A stretch of DNA of 64,000 nucleotides, taken from contig JAVBUF010000040.1 in the NCBI GenBank assembly GCA_031555615.1, forward strand, positions 49,770 through 113,769, in the 5' to 3' direction. Shown here piece by piece: positions 1 through 8,246 of this stretch. Origin of the DNA: UBA935 sp031555615. Lineage in GTDB: Bacteria > Bacillota > Clostridia > Lachnospirales > Lachnospiraceae. Every line of letters starts with the position of its first letter. Within the stretch, counting starts at the first letter, position 1. The notes beneath the pieces were generated by a model. That model worked only from the letters and a program-made list of their open reading frames with translations. It was not told the origin of the DNA and made no database searches. Position numbers and translations under genes: made by a program.

Positions 1-1
1 T

Positions 2-328
2 CTGATTGCAGGGGTTTTAAGCGATGAACTGGTAATGCATTTCAAGAACCGTCGCCCTTATATCCCCTTTGCGGAACGGATGGAAATCGTCCAGGCCATC
101 AAATATGTGGATCAGGTAGTGGAGGTCAATTTTGCCAATACCGTAAAAATAGAAGCATGGAAACAGCTGCATTTCGATGTTCACTTTTCAGGCAATGACC
201 ATGGCCCTGACTGGGATGAGGACCTGAAGCAGCTCCAGGCGGCAGGCTCTACAATGGTATTCCTCCCCTACACGGAAAGTACCAGTTCCACCCAGATCAG
301 AGGCTTGATTGATAAAGGCCTTGCATAA
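2..328 (+). CDS. Cytidylyltransferase-like protein, C-terminal part (5' end outside window)
   Basis: The frame is open from the first bases, so the N-terminus, where this family carries its HxGH nucleotide-binding signature, lies outside the window. The 108 visible residues fit the end of the small cytidylyltransferase/adenylyltransferase fold (TagD-like enzymes activating glycerol phosphate or related alcohols): RPYIPFAERMEIV followed by FSGNDHGPDW and the closing ESTSSTQIR, which corresponds to the family's ISTTxIR-type loop. An internal ATG at 35 is not a likely start because homology extends upstream of it. The next gene begins 11 bases after the stop, so the two are probably cotranscribed. 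The exact substrate cannot be told from this half. Confidence 0.75.
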   Translation: MIAGVLSDELVMHFKNRRPYIPFAERMEIVQAIKYVDQVVEVNFANTVKIEAWKQLHFDVHFSGNDHGPDWDEDLKQLQAAGSTMVFLPYTESTSSTQIRGLIDKGLA

Positions 329-339
329 AAGGATTAGCC

Positions 340-1674
340 ATGAAGAATACAACTAAGATAACATTAAAGGGCAGTGCCGGACTCCGTCTGTCCCTGTATA
401 CAGGTATGCTGGAATCGGGTTTCCCGGATCGTTTTTCCACTTTGCATTTTTACCATGCATTCCCGGGGGACCGGCTCCACCTCCTGAATCAACAATATGA
501 GTATGCAGTTGCAGTCTACTCCCTTGACCGGGAGGAGACTTTTCTTTATACCTACTCTTATCAAAAGGAAGAAAACTGGTCCACCTATACCGGTAATTTG
601 ACTCCGGATTCTTACAGCCAGGAGGACTTCACCTTCCCCTCAGAATGCTATTTCCGCATCAATCTGAAAAGATGTGATGGGGCACCTTTCAACGAAGGAT
701 TAAAGGTAATGGATCAAATCATTGAATTTCTGTCAACCGAAAGTCAGTATACCAACAAGGATTGGTTCCGGGAAGAAATAGACAAAGTGGCATTGGAAGT
801 AAACCGGTCCATGTCAGTTCGTGAACCTGATTCCATGTCATTTATCCTTTTGACAGACTCCCATTATGTGGTAAACGGAACCTGGGAAGACACAGTTCGT
901 AATATATCTGCCGTGACCGCAAGAACGCATCCGGATGGGATCATCCACTTGGGAGATTTGACGGATGGAATGGTTAGCCGTGAAGTAACGGAAGATTATG
1001 TTAACCAAACTATGGAAGATATGAAAAGTTTGGGTCTGCCGCTATATCTTGCTTTAGGTAATCATGATTCTAACTATTTTTACAACAATCCGGATAAATT
1101 TACCGAGGAAGAACAGTATCAGCTTTATTTACGGGAAATCAATCAGGAACATTCGAAACTATACTATTATAAAGACATGGAAAAGATTAGAACACGCTTT
1201 ATTTTTCTGCATTCTTTTGATGATACCCAGATGGTTCGTTATGGATTTTCGGATGAAGAGGTAATTTGGTTTGAACAGGTGCTGACAGAGGTGCCGGAAG
1301 GCTTCAGGGTGTTGATTTTCAGCCATGTACCACCTTTGCCGGAGATTCATTTCTGGAGTGATCAAATCAGAAACGGTGAACGGATGATTGAGTTGGCCGA
1401 GTCATACGCTCGAACTCCGGGTCGAACAGTATTGGGCTGGATCCACGGACATAACCATGCCGATCAGATTTATCGTAAAAGAGTATTTCCGATTATTTCA
1501 CGGGGATGTAACAAATGTGAATATTTCCTTGACAAAAAGCCGGAGGGAGCCATCACTTATGAGCGCCGCCCCGGCGATGTGAGTCAGGATCTGTGGGATG
1601 TGCTGATATTGTCGGCACATCAGGAGGAGCTACATTTTGTTCGCTTTGGAGCAGGGGGATCTGCAATGAATTAA
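340..1674 (+). CDS. Calcineurin-like metallophosphoesterase
   Basis: A 444-residue protein with the ordered metal-binding motifs of the metallophosphoesterase superfamily in its C-terminal two thirds: DSH near residue 170, HLGDLTDG near 205, LGNHDSN near 240, FSHVPP near 327 and GWIHGHNHAD near 366. These should bind a dinuclear metal centre and hydrolyse a phosphoester. The first 150 residues are a separate beta-rich region I do not recognise. No signal peptide is visible, so it is probably cytoplasmic. It follows the cytidylyltransferase-like gene by 11 bases, suggesting a shared role in activated-alcohol or teichoic-type metabolism, but the substrate is unknown. Confidence 0.85.
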   Translation: MKNTTKITLKGSAGLRLSLYTGMLESGFPDRFSTLHFYHAFPGDRLHLLNQQYEYAVAVYSLDREETFLYTYSYQKEENWSTYTGNLTPDSYSQEDFTFPSECYFRINLKRCDGAPFNEGLKVMDQIIEFLSTESQYTNKDWFREEIDKVALEVNRSMSVREPDSMSFILLTDSHYVVNGTWEDTVRNISAVTARTHPDGIIHLGDLTDGMVSREVTEDYVNQTMEDMKSLGLPLYLALGNHDSNYFYNNPDKFTEEEQYQLYLREINQEHSKLYYYKDMEKIRTRFIFLHSFDDTQMVRYGFSDEEVIWFEQVLTEVPEGFRVLIFSHVPPLPEIHFWSDQIRNGERMIELAESYARTPGRTVLGWIHGHNHADQIYRKRVFPIISRGCNKCEYFLDKKPEGAITYERRPGDVSQDLWDVLILSAHQEELHFVRFGAGGSAMN

Positions 1675-1787
1675 TACTCCCCAATATTTTGAGCAAAGAT
1701 GATTGACACATTTTCTGCATATGTGCGAAAAAGCGATTAATGATTAGGCAGTCACATGCATATCGACAAAGGTCTGAGATACAGCGG

Positions 1788-3224
1788 TTATTGCAATAAT
1801 GAAAGAATACCCTGGCTGCTTTGATTAGCTTGTGCCAACATGGCCTGCCCAGCCTGCAGCAGAATCTGATCGACGCTGTAAGCAACCATTTCAGTTGCCA
1901 TATCAGTATCACGAATAGTGCTTTCGGCACTTTGGGTATTTTCTACTTGATTATTAAGATTGCTGATGGTATGCTCCAGGCGGTTCTGATAAGTACCCAT
2001 GCGGCTGCGTTCTCCGCTGACAAAAGAAGATGCCCGCTTCAAAAGGTCGATGGCGTTTGCAGACCCTTGAGGAGTTCTAACATCAATGTTTGCTATATTC
2101 AGATTCTCAATTCTCATGTTTGGAAGTACAATTTTAATAATTTCCTGGTCGGCGGCATTGGTTCCGACCAGCAGATTTTTAACATTTCCAGGTGTTGATT
2201 CGATTTCACTACGGGCAACGCCCGGACCAAATTTACCATATCCGCCCCAGGCGGTGGCAGCATAATCGGTATAGGAATTATCTAAGGTGGCTCCGGCTGG
2301 CAAGGAATCCTGAAACAGGTAATTATTGGGCCGTTCATCGTAAATAATCAATTCATTGGGATTATCAGGGTTTTTGGTAAACTTGGTATAATGGTTGTTG
2401 GGAGTTTCGGTTGTAACAGCTAAAACACGATCCAGAAGCTCTTCACCCGTTTGCGTCCCATCGATTCCCACGTTATAAATAATGTGATTGCCGCTATATG
2501 AGATACTGCTGTCTGTACCGGATGTAAATTCCACACTGTAATGACTATCACAGGTACAGCAGGTAGTATAAAAACCATTTCCGATTAAGGCATCTATTTG
2601 AGAAGGAGAACCTGTGAAACTGCTAAAATCCAAAAAGGCAGCTTCATGGGAAACGGCGACAGTATCATGAGTTGCCGGTATGGTACTGTTATCTGTATAA
2701 GCATCTTGGGTAGTATAGCTCTGAGAGAGGGAGCCGGTGCTGGGATAGGAGACCCAGTTAGGCAGTCCGCCAGTATAATTAACACCCCTATCAATCGTAA
2801 TAGGTGGTCCTAACAGAAGCGGCTGCTCATTAAAGGTGGTTTTATGTGAAATGGCACCAACTTCTTTCTTTAACTGTTCGATTTCGGCCTGGATATACTC
2901 CCGGTCATCGGCAGTATTGGTTTCATTGGCAGCTTTGATAGACAACTCGTCCATACGGTGGAGCATATCATGTATCTCACTCATCGCACCGTCGGCGATT
3001 TGCACCATGGAAATGCCGTCTTGAGCATTGGCTGATGCCTGTGTAAGCCCCCTGATTTGACGGCGCATCTTCTCGGAAATAGCCAAACCCGCCGCGTCAT
3101 CTGCACCGCGGTTGATTTTATATCCGGAGGATAGTTTTTCAGTTTTTTTAGCTGAACTGGTATGAGTACGGCCATAAATATTGGCGGCATTCATAGCCTG
3201 CAGATTGGTTTGAACACTAAGCAT
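1788..3224 (-). CDS. Flagellin
   Basis: Flagellin subunit of the flagellar filament, exported through the flagellar type III apparatus. The N-terminal D0/D1 domain is unmistakable (LSVQTNLQAMNA, KTEKLSSGYKINRGADDAAG), as is the C-terminal one (DTDMATEMVAYSVDQILLQA, ending SLLQ). Residues about 135-370 form a variable surface domain with an unusual CCTC cysteine cluster. I set the start at the ATG at 3224 (478 residues): GGAGG lies at 3230-3234 with 5-base spacing, whereas the ATG at 3242 would sit almost on the predicted transcription start of the sigma-28 type promoter at 3261-3287. Three CgeB-like glycosyltransferases nearby suggest that the surface domain may be glycosylated. Confidence 0.95.
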   Translation of the reverse strand: MLSVQTNLQAMNAANIYGRTHTSSAKKTEKLSSGYKINRGADDAAGLAISEKMRRQIRGLTQASANAQDGISMVQIADGAMSEIHDMLHRMDELSIKAANETNTADDREYIQAEIEQLKKEVGAISHKTTFNEQPLLLGPPITIDRGVNYTGGLPNWVSYPSTGSLSQSYTTQDAYTDNSTIPATHDTVAVSHEAAFLDFSSFTGSPSQIDALIGNGFYTTCCTCDSHYSVEFTSGTDSSISYSGNHIIYNVGIDGTQTGEELLDRVLAVTTETPNNHYTKFTKNPDNPNELIIYDERPNNYLFQDSLPAGATLDNSYTDYAATAWGGYGKFGPGVARSEIESTPGNVKNLLVGTNAADQEIIKIVLPNMRIENLNIANIDVRTPQGSANAIDLLKRASSFVSGERSRMGTYQNRLEHTISNLNNQVENTQSAESTIRDTDMATEMVAYSVDQILLQAGQAMLAQANQSSQGILSLLQ

Positions 3225-3260
3225 TGAGGCCTCCATGCGCAAAGATACTTGATATGGTAT

Positions 3261-3287
3261 ATATCGGGTGATTTAAAAAAAAATTAA
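3261..3287 (-). promoter_or_regulatory. Sigma-28 (SigD/FliA) type promoter of flagellin
   Basis: On the minus strand CCCGATAT (3268-3261) matches seven of eight bases of the Bacillus SigD -10 element GCCGATAT. A TTAA (3287-3284), close to the TAAA -35 core, stands 16 bases upstream. The implied transcript starts about 25-30 bases before the flagellin ATG at 3224. Confidence 0.7.
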
Positions 3288-3312
3288 CATTTCGTCATAT
3301 AAAAAAATTTAG

Positions 3313-3341
3313 TTGCATTTTTATAAATTAGACGGTATTCT
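3313..3341 (+). promoter_or_regulatory. Sigma-A type promoter for the Rpn gene
   Basis: TTGCAT (3313-3318), a 17-base spacer and TATTCT (3336-3341). It points toward the gene at 3449, which has a strong AAGGAGG ribosome site, and is divergent from the flagellin promoter. Confidence 0.45.
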
Positions 3342-3448
3342 AAAAGTAATCAGAGAGGACATTCGTTCCTTTCTACTTTAGTAATTATCATTCTAATCTA
3401 TCATGTTCTGCATAAACACATGCAGGCAATCTAAGGAGGAAACCGTCT

Positions 3449-4468
3449 ATGACAAAAAAGAAAAGTAAGTACTTAGGGAAAAGGTATTTTAACGGGAAGC
3501 ACAAGGATTTTTTGTTTCGGTACATTTTGTCGAACAAAAGAGTATTATTAGAACTTTACAATGCGTTAAACGGTACCGAATACCGGAATCCTGATGATTT
3601 GATCATCAACACCCTTGAAGATGTAGTCTATCTTGGTTATAAAAATGACCTGTCCTTCCTGATCGGGAATACGCTTAATCTGTATGAACACCAAAGTACT
3701 GTGAATCCCAATATGCCATTAAGAGGGCTGCTGTATATGGCGGCGTTGTATGAAAGTTATGTAACAATGCAGGGGGAGAATTTATATGGGGCGAAGCAGA
3801 TCCCATTACCGTTTCCCCAATACATAGTGTTCATAAATGCTGAGAAAGAGATGCCGGAACAGCAGGTACTGCGGTTATCAGATGCTTTTCAGAAGGTGTC
3901 CGGTGAGGGCAGCGGCAGATCCGGACCATGCCTGGAAGTAACGGCAACGATGCTGAATATTAATCATGGGCATAATCAGGAGATATTAAACAAGTGCAGT
4001 AAGCTGGAGGAATATACGATCTTTGTGGAAAGGGTTCGCTTTTACTTAAATAAAAATAAGGATATCAGAGAAGCCCTTGAATGGGCAATGGATGATTGCA
4101 TTGATAACGACATATTAAAAGACATCTTATTAAAGAACAAGGCGGAGGTAACGAGAATGTTATTGACAGAGTTTGATGCGAGAAAATACAAAAAACAACT
4201 GCGAAAGGAAGCGAAAGAAGAGGGCTGGGAGGAAGGCCGGAAGGAAGGAATGGAAGCCGGGATGGCAGCCGGAATGGAAGCTGGAATGGCAGCCGGAATG
4301 GAAGCTGGAATGGAAGCTGGAATAGCGACAGGAATGGAAGTAGGAATAACCCGGTTGAATAAATTGAATGCCTATCTTCTGAAAGAAGGTAAAATGGATG
4401 AACTGGAAAGGTCGATATCCGATCAGACCTTTCAACAGGATCTTCTTAAACAATATAATATTGAATAA
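3449..4468 (+). CDS. Rpn-family PD-(D/E)XK nuclease (recombination-promoting nuclease/putative transposase)
   Basis: A 339-residue protein of the Rpn/transposase_31-like PD-(D/E)XK group common in Clostridia. The N-terminal half has the family pattern KDFLFRYILSNK and then DLSFLIGNTLNLYEHQST, where Asp and Glu-His-Gln fill the nuclease core positions. Residues about 245-300 are a low-complexity helix of Gly-Met-Glu-Ala/Ala-Gly-Met repeats. The C-terminus is SDQTFQQDLLKQYNIE, and a diverged copy of that ending is found 3.6 kb downstream at 8108-8167. Rpn proteins of enterobacteria are DNA endonucleases that raise RecA-independent recombination; activity here is inferred. The ribosome site AAGGAGG supports the ATG at 3449. 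Confidence 0.8.
   Translation: MTKKKSKYLGKRYFNGKHKDFLFRYILSNKRVLLELYNALNGTEYRNPDDLIINTLEDVVYLGYKNDLSFLIGNTLNLYEHQSTVNPNMPLRGLLYMAALYESYVTMQGENLYGAKQIPLPFPQYIVFINAEKEMPEQQVLRLSDAFQKVSGEGSGRSGPCLEVTATMLNINHGHNQEILNKCSKLEEYTIFVERVRFYLNKNKDIREALEWAMDDCIDNDILKDILLKNKAEVTRMLLTEFDARKYKKQLRKEAKEEGWEEGRKEGMEAGMAAGMEAGMAAGMEAGMEAGIATGMEVGITRLNKLNAYLLKEGKMDELERSISDQTFQQDLLKQYNIE
4247..4344. repeat. In-gene tandem repeat coding Gly-Met-Glu-Ala
   Basis: Near-perfect 12- and 24-base units of the form GGAATGGAAGCT and GGAATGGCAGCC, about eight units, inside the Rpn gene. They code a Met/Ala/Gly/Glu helix. Such units are prone to copy-number change. Confidence 0.8.
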
Positions 4469-4479
4469 TTGAAATATTT

Positions 4480-4517
4480 ATGCAGATAGCAGCAAATTAA
4501 ATACCTGCTATCTGCAT
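4480..4517. terminator. Bidirectional terminator between Rpn and a glycosyltransferase
   Basis: Perfect 13-bp inverted repeat, ATGCAGATAGCAG (4480-4492) and its complement (4505-4517), with a 12-base loop. It is followed on the plus side by GATTTTAATC and on the minus side by AT-rich sequence. One arm codes the last residues of the minus-strand glycosyltransferase, whose stop lies in the loop. Confidence 0.65.
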
Positions 4518-5645
4518 GATTTTAATCAATTGATTTTTAAAGGTAAAAAATTCAGTCGTCTTCCGCAGCCCATTGGCCGCAATTTCCAGGCGTTCTTCTT
4601 CATGTCCCAAATAATAACCGGCCTTATCTAAGGCATCTTCCATACTTTCATAAATCACGATATCCGATCCCGGTTCAAAATATTCCATCAGCTCGGCCTG
4701 ATAATTGGAAAATAACAGCCCGCCGGAGCCCAGAATATCCAAAGCCCGCAAAGGAATCCCTGATTGAATGCATTTTAAAGTCGGATTAAGATTGATCCGG
4801 CTTGCTTTAAAAACCTTGGGCATATCATCAAAATAAGAAACTGTTCCCCGGTAGGATATTTGTGGTGGCAGTTCAGGAACCTGGCGGGAATATAGTACAG
4901 TCTGATGCCGACGGCTTAAAAGGGTGAGCAGCTGAAGACGCTCCAGGCGGGTAACCTGTGTTGCCATGGCGATGGACAGCTCCGGCCGATTCAGTTCAAT
5001 TTCCTGCCCCACCCGAGTATGCGACTGGCGAATTCTTTCGATAAGTTCTTCCGAAATCATATCATTTATCAGATAACATCCATATAAGAGTAATTGCGTT
5101 TGGATGATACTGTCGATATAACCCTTATCGTAATCAGACAACGGAGCGGTGATGACCGGCAGCATCGATTGATAAATCTGCCCCACCATGGAAATATCAC
5201 AGCCAAAGCGTGCCATGTCTGCTGCCGTTAGCTGTAGTGCTGACAGCCGCTCAATATTGACACCCAGGGGCATATGATAAACGGTATTGTATCCCTTATT
5301 TCTAATGGATTCGAATTCCAGCCGGTCAAACAGGAAGATATAGTTGGTAGAGTAATGAAATGTTTCCAATTTCTTGTAGGAAAGCGGACTGTCATAACTC
5401 CAGGAAATATACTTGATATTATGGGCATGACAGAGCTTAGCCACCAAAGGGAAATAATTGATGCTCATAACGCAGTCATATTGATCGGCAGAAAGATAAC
5501 CGGAAAATCGACTGCAAAAAAAATCATCTTCATAGATATCTTTAAAGTTATAATATATATTTTTACAGATGATGCCCTGCTTTTTTAAATAGTAAATCAG
5601 ATCATTCTGGGTATATGCTCCCATGTCGTATAATAAGATTTTCAT
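4497..5645 (-). CDS. CgeB/DUF3880-like glycosyltransferase 1
   Basis: A 382-residue protein with the layout of CgeB-like family 1 glycosyltransferases. The N-terminal DUF3880-like Rossmann half includes the SWSYDSPLSY segment, and the C-terminal half has INLNPTLKCIQSGIPLRALD, GGLLFSNYQ and the closing HEEERLEIAANGL, as in spore maturation protein CgeB and other glycosyltransferases of this type. No membrane segment is visible. It starts at 5645 with a GAGGTGA ribosome site and is divergent from a close paralogue at 5757 (same motifs in the same order). It probably transfers a sugar from a nucleotide donor to a protein or glycan; flagellin, 1.3 kb away, is a candidate acceptor. Confidence 0.8.
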   Translation of the reverse strand: MKILLYDMGAYTQNDLIYYLKKQGIICKNIYYNFKDIYEDDFFCSRFSGYLSADQYDCVMSINYFPLVAKLCHAHNIKYISWSYDSPLSYKKLETFHYSTNYIFLFDRLEFESIRNKGYNTVYHMPLGVNIERLSALQLTAADMARFGCDISMVGQIYQSMLPVITAPLSDYDKGYIDSIIQTQLLLYGCYLINDMISEELIERIRQSHTRVGQEIELNRPELSIAMATQVTRLERLQLLTLLSRRHQTVLYSRQVPELPPQISYRGTVSYFDDMPKVFKASRINLNPTLKCIQSGIPLRALDILGSGGLLFSNYQAELMEYFEPGSDIVIYESMEDALDKAGYYLGHEEERLEIAANGLRKTTEFFTFKNQLIKIMQIAGI

Positions 5646-5677
5646 GCTATCACCTCATTTTGATTTTCCAATTATCT

Positions 5678-5706
5678 ATTATATCAGAATAAAGCCTGTA
5701 AATCAA
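5678..5706 (-). promoter_or_regulatory. Sigma-A type promoter for the minus-strand glycosyltransferase
   Basis: On the minus strand TTGATT (5706-5701), a 17-base spacer and TATAAT (5683-5678), about 33 bases before the start codon. Confidence 0.6.
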
Positions 5707-5713
5707 AAAAGTA

Positions 5714-5722
5714 TGCTATACT
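5714..5722 (+). promoter_or_regulatory. Extended -10 promoter for glycosyltransferase 2
   Basis: TGCTATACT is an extended -10 element with no good -35 partner, 34 bases before the ATG at 5757. It overlaps the region of the divergent promoter. Confidence 0.4.
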
Positions 5723-5756
5723 GAATAGAAAAAACATTAAAAATAACGAGGTAAGA

Positions 5757-6923
5757 ATGCGAAAAGTGTTATTTCCCGAATGGGATAGTTTAGGGCAGAA
5801 ATTTATCGTCAGGGCATTGCAGCAGGAAGGTCTGGAAGTAGTTTCTTTTTCGGTGCCGCAGGCGGAACCGGATACGGAAAAACGGGAGCGGTTGGCAGAA
5901 ACCATTGTGGAGAAGATTCATTCAGATTCCTATGAATTTGTATTTACAGTTAATTATCTGCCGGTTGTGGCCATTGCCTGTAAAGCCTGCCGGATGAAAT
6001 ATGTGTCGTGGGTTTATGACAGTCCCTGTGTGGAGGTATATTCGGAAACCGTTCATTTTGATACCAATTATATATTTATATTTGATAAGCAGACCTGTTT
6101 TGATTTGATGCAGAAGGGTATCCAGACCGTTTATTATTTGCCGATGGCAGCAGATGTAGATTATTATAATGAGATAACCCTAACGGCGGAAGCGCCTTAT
6201 CAATCGGACATTTCCTTTGTAGGTTCACTTTACACCCAACCTAAGCCGGTATTTGCACCGCTGGAAACCGCCGAAGGTTATCTGAAAGGTTACCTGGACG
6301 GTCTGGTCAAAGCCCAGCTGGGAATCTATGGCTGCAATTTTCTGGAGCAGGTCCTTACTCCCGGGATCATCCTGCAGATGCAGAAACTGTGTATGGTGCC
6401 GCAGCGGGTTAACAGCAGTGAGACAACCGCCTGGTTATATGCCAATTACTATTTGGCAAGAAAGGTGACAGCTATCGAACGGACCGGAATAATCAGAAAC
6501 TTATCAGAGCGGTTTGATTTGAAACTGTATTCAGATGAGGCTACCGGACAGTTTCCGGAAGTGAAAAACCAAGGTATGGTCGATTATTATCGGCAAGCTC
6601 CGCAGGTCTTTAAAGGAAGCAAGATAAATTTAAACATTACCTTACGCAGTATCCAGAGCGGCATTCCCCTCAGGGCATTTGATATTATGGGTTGCGGAGG
6701 CTTTTTGCTATCCAATTATCAGGCTGATTTTCTGGACTATTTTCAGCCGGGAGAAGACTTTGTTTGTTATGAGAGTCAGGAAGATTTAATGACTAAAGCA
6801 GCTTACTATCTGGAACATGAAGAGGAAAGACAGCAGATAGCCGGGAATGGCTATGCAAAGATAAAGCAGTACCATACTTACCGCCATCGGGTGGCGGAGA
6901 TGTTGAACATAATAATGGTATAG
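5757..6923 (+). CDS. CgeB/DUF3880-like glycosyltransferase 2
   Basis: A 388-residue paralogue of the divergent gene at 4497-5645. Shared features in the same order are FTVNYLPVVA, YVSWVYDSPC, the DTNYIFIFDK turn, INLNITLRSIQSGIPLRAFD, GGFLLSNYQADF and HEEERQQIAGNGYAK. The DUF3880-like N-terminal half should bind acceptor and the C-terminal half (Glyco_trans_1_2 type) the nucleotide sugar. An ACGAGGTAAG ribosome site precedes the ATG. The third glycosyltransferase of this group follows after 54 bases, so both may be in one transcript. The donor and acceptor are not known; modification of flagellin is an inference from position. Confidence 0.8.
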   Translation: MRKVLFPEWDSLGQKFIVRALQQEGLEVVSFSVPQAEPDTEKRERLAETIVEKIHSDSYEFVFTVNYLPVVAIACKACRMKYVSWVYDSPCVEVYSETVHFDTNYIFIFDKQTCFDLMQKGIQTVYYLPMAADVDYYNEITLTAEAPYQSDISFVGSLYTQPKPVFAPLETAEGYLKGYLDGLVKAQLGIYGCNFLEQVLTPGIILQMQKLCMVPQRVNSSETTAWLYANYYLARKVTAIERTGIIRNLSERFDLKLYSDEATGQFPEVKNQGMVDYYRQAPQVFKGSKINLNITLRSIQSGIPLRAFDIMGCGGFLLSNYQADFLDYFQPGEDFVCYESQEDLMTKAAYYLEHEEERQQIAGNGYAKIKQYHTYRHRVAEMLNIIMV

Positions 6924-6977
6924 TCAAATGCTTGATATGTAATCACGCAGAAATTGTTTACAGGAGGTCATATTACT

Positions 6978-8105
6978 ATGATAGGTGTAGTGTATCCGGA
7001 TGATTTATGTTACAGTACCTTGCAGGGGTTTGCCAATGGCTTGGTAAAAGGGTTTATAGAGAGTGGCTACGAAGCTGAATTGGTTATGGACACTTCCTTA
7101 AAGGAACTGCAAAAGGAGCGGGAAGCGCTTATCTTTTTCAATAGTGCTCTGACAAATATTGTATTTCCTGATGGGAGTTATGTGATGGATAGTATTCCGG
7201 CACAGATTATTAATATGATTGTGGATGCACCGGCTACCCATCATCCCTGCTTACTGCCTGAACTAAAAAATTACAGTTTAATCTGTCTGGATGAAAATCA
7301 TGTACATTATGTGCAAAAGTATTATCCACATATAAGGAAAGTCATCTTTGGCTTTTTGTCAGGCCCCGAACCAAAACAGCTCAGACCCTTTCAGGAAAGA
7401 GAAATAGAGGTACTTTTTACAGGAAGTTATGAGGAAGGTGAAAAGGTACTTGCGGAGATTGAAAAAGATTTTATTAGAAAAATTGTTACTTATGTTATCA
7501 AAGGTTTTTTAAGTGACAGCAGTTTAACTACGGAAGAACTGGTGAAAAGATATTTTGAAGAGATGTCTTATCAGATAAATAACAAGGAATTTGCCAACCT
7601 TATGTGGGCTGTTTGCTGGGCAGCAGAACGATACATGCGTTGTTATTATCGGGATATGATAATCGGCACTCTGGCCAACAACGGCATTAAAGTATCGGTT
7701 TACGGAGACGGATGGGAAAATTTTCATTGTCTACATGAAGAAAATATTATTCGCGGAGGGCATGTTTCTTATGAGGAGTCTGTGGAACTGACAGCAAATG
7801 CTAAAATATGCTTGAATATTATGCCCTGGTTCAAGGCTGGAATACACGACCGGGTTTTAACAGCAATGAAATGTAAAGCGGTTTGCCTTACTGATTCCAG
7901 TTCCTTTCTTGATGAGCATTTTATAAATGGCAAAGAACTGGTTTTGTATTCATTAGGTGATTTGGAAAAACTGGCCGGACAGGTGTCATATATTTTATCT
8001 CATGAACAAGAGGCCATGGCAATAGCTGAGGCAGGATTTCAGAAAGCCCAAAAAGAATTTTCATGGAGAAAAATGGCACAGAAAATTATTGATGCTGTAA
8101 ATTAA
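6978..8105 (+). CDS. CgeB-like glycosyltransferase 3
   Basis: A 375-residue protein, start chosen at the ATG at 6978 because AGGAGG lies at 6963-6968; an upstream in-frame codon at 6954 precedes that site. The N-terminal half (VVYPDDLCYSTLQGFANGL, IINMIVDAPATHHP) and the C-terminal half (VSVYGDGWENF, GHVSYEESVELTANAKICLN, HDRVLTAMKCKAVCLTDSS) are those of CgeB-like glycosyltransferases, more distant from the two preceding genes than those are from each other. No signal peptide or membrane segment. The gene is followed by the relic of an Rpn gene and a strong bidirectional terminator. Confidence 0.75.
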   Translation: MIGVVYPDDLCYSTLQGFANGLVKGFIESGYEAELVMDTSLKELQKEREALIFFNSALTNIVFPDGSYVMDSIPAQIINMIVDAPATHHPCLLPELKNYSLICLDENHVHYVQKYYPHIRKVIFGFLSGPEPKQLRPFQEREIEVLFTGSYEEGEKVLAEIEKDFIRKIVTYVIKGFLSDSSLTTEELVKRYFEEMSYQINNKEFANLMWAVCWAAERYMRCYYRDMIIGTLANNGIKVSVYGDGWENFHCLHEENIIRGGHVSYEESVELTANAKICLNIMPWFKAGIHDRVLTAMKCKAVCLTDSSSFLDEHFINGKELVLYSLGDLEKLAGQVSYILSHEQEAMAIAEAGFQKAQKEFSWRKMAQKIIDAVN

Positions 8106-8107
8106 CA

Positions 8108-8167
8108 GTTGCTGTATTTGATAAAGCTTTTCAGGAGGAACTGCTGAAGAAGTATAATATTAAATAG
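8108..8167 (+). pseudogene. Relic of an Rpn-family gene (C-terminal tail only)
   Basis: Translating 8108-8167 gives VAVFDKAFQEELLKKYNIK and then TAG. This aligns without gaps to the last residues of the intact Rpn protein at 3449-4468 (SDQTFQQDLLKQYNIE, then stop). Nothing else of the gene is present between it and the stop of the preceding glycosyltransferase, which ends at 8105. The DNA differs at many third positions, so this is an old relic and not a fresh duplication. Confidence 0.65.
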
Positions 8168-8205
8168 CCAATATAAAGTTATAAGTAAATATAAAAGCAC
8201 CGTTA

Positions 8206-8242
8206 AAGTTGTCACACTAAAATCTTGGTGTGGCAGCTTTTT
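8206..8242. terminator. Bidirectional terminator
   Basis: A 15-bp stem with three G-U pairs, AAGTTGTCACACTAA (8206-8220) and TTGGTGTGGCAGCTT (8225-8239), a four-base loop and a T run on the plus side. It lies between the convergent Rpn relic and the sensor kinase gene. Confidence 0.75.
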
Positions 8243-8246
8243 AAGA

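Noticed and set aside
1675..1787. Terminator between the metallophosphoesterase and flagellin genes
   Set aside because: Only a short GCATATGTGC partial palindrome is visible, with no stem long enough.
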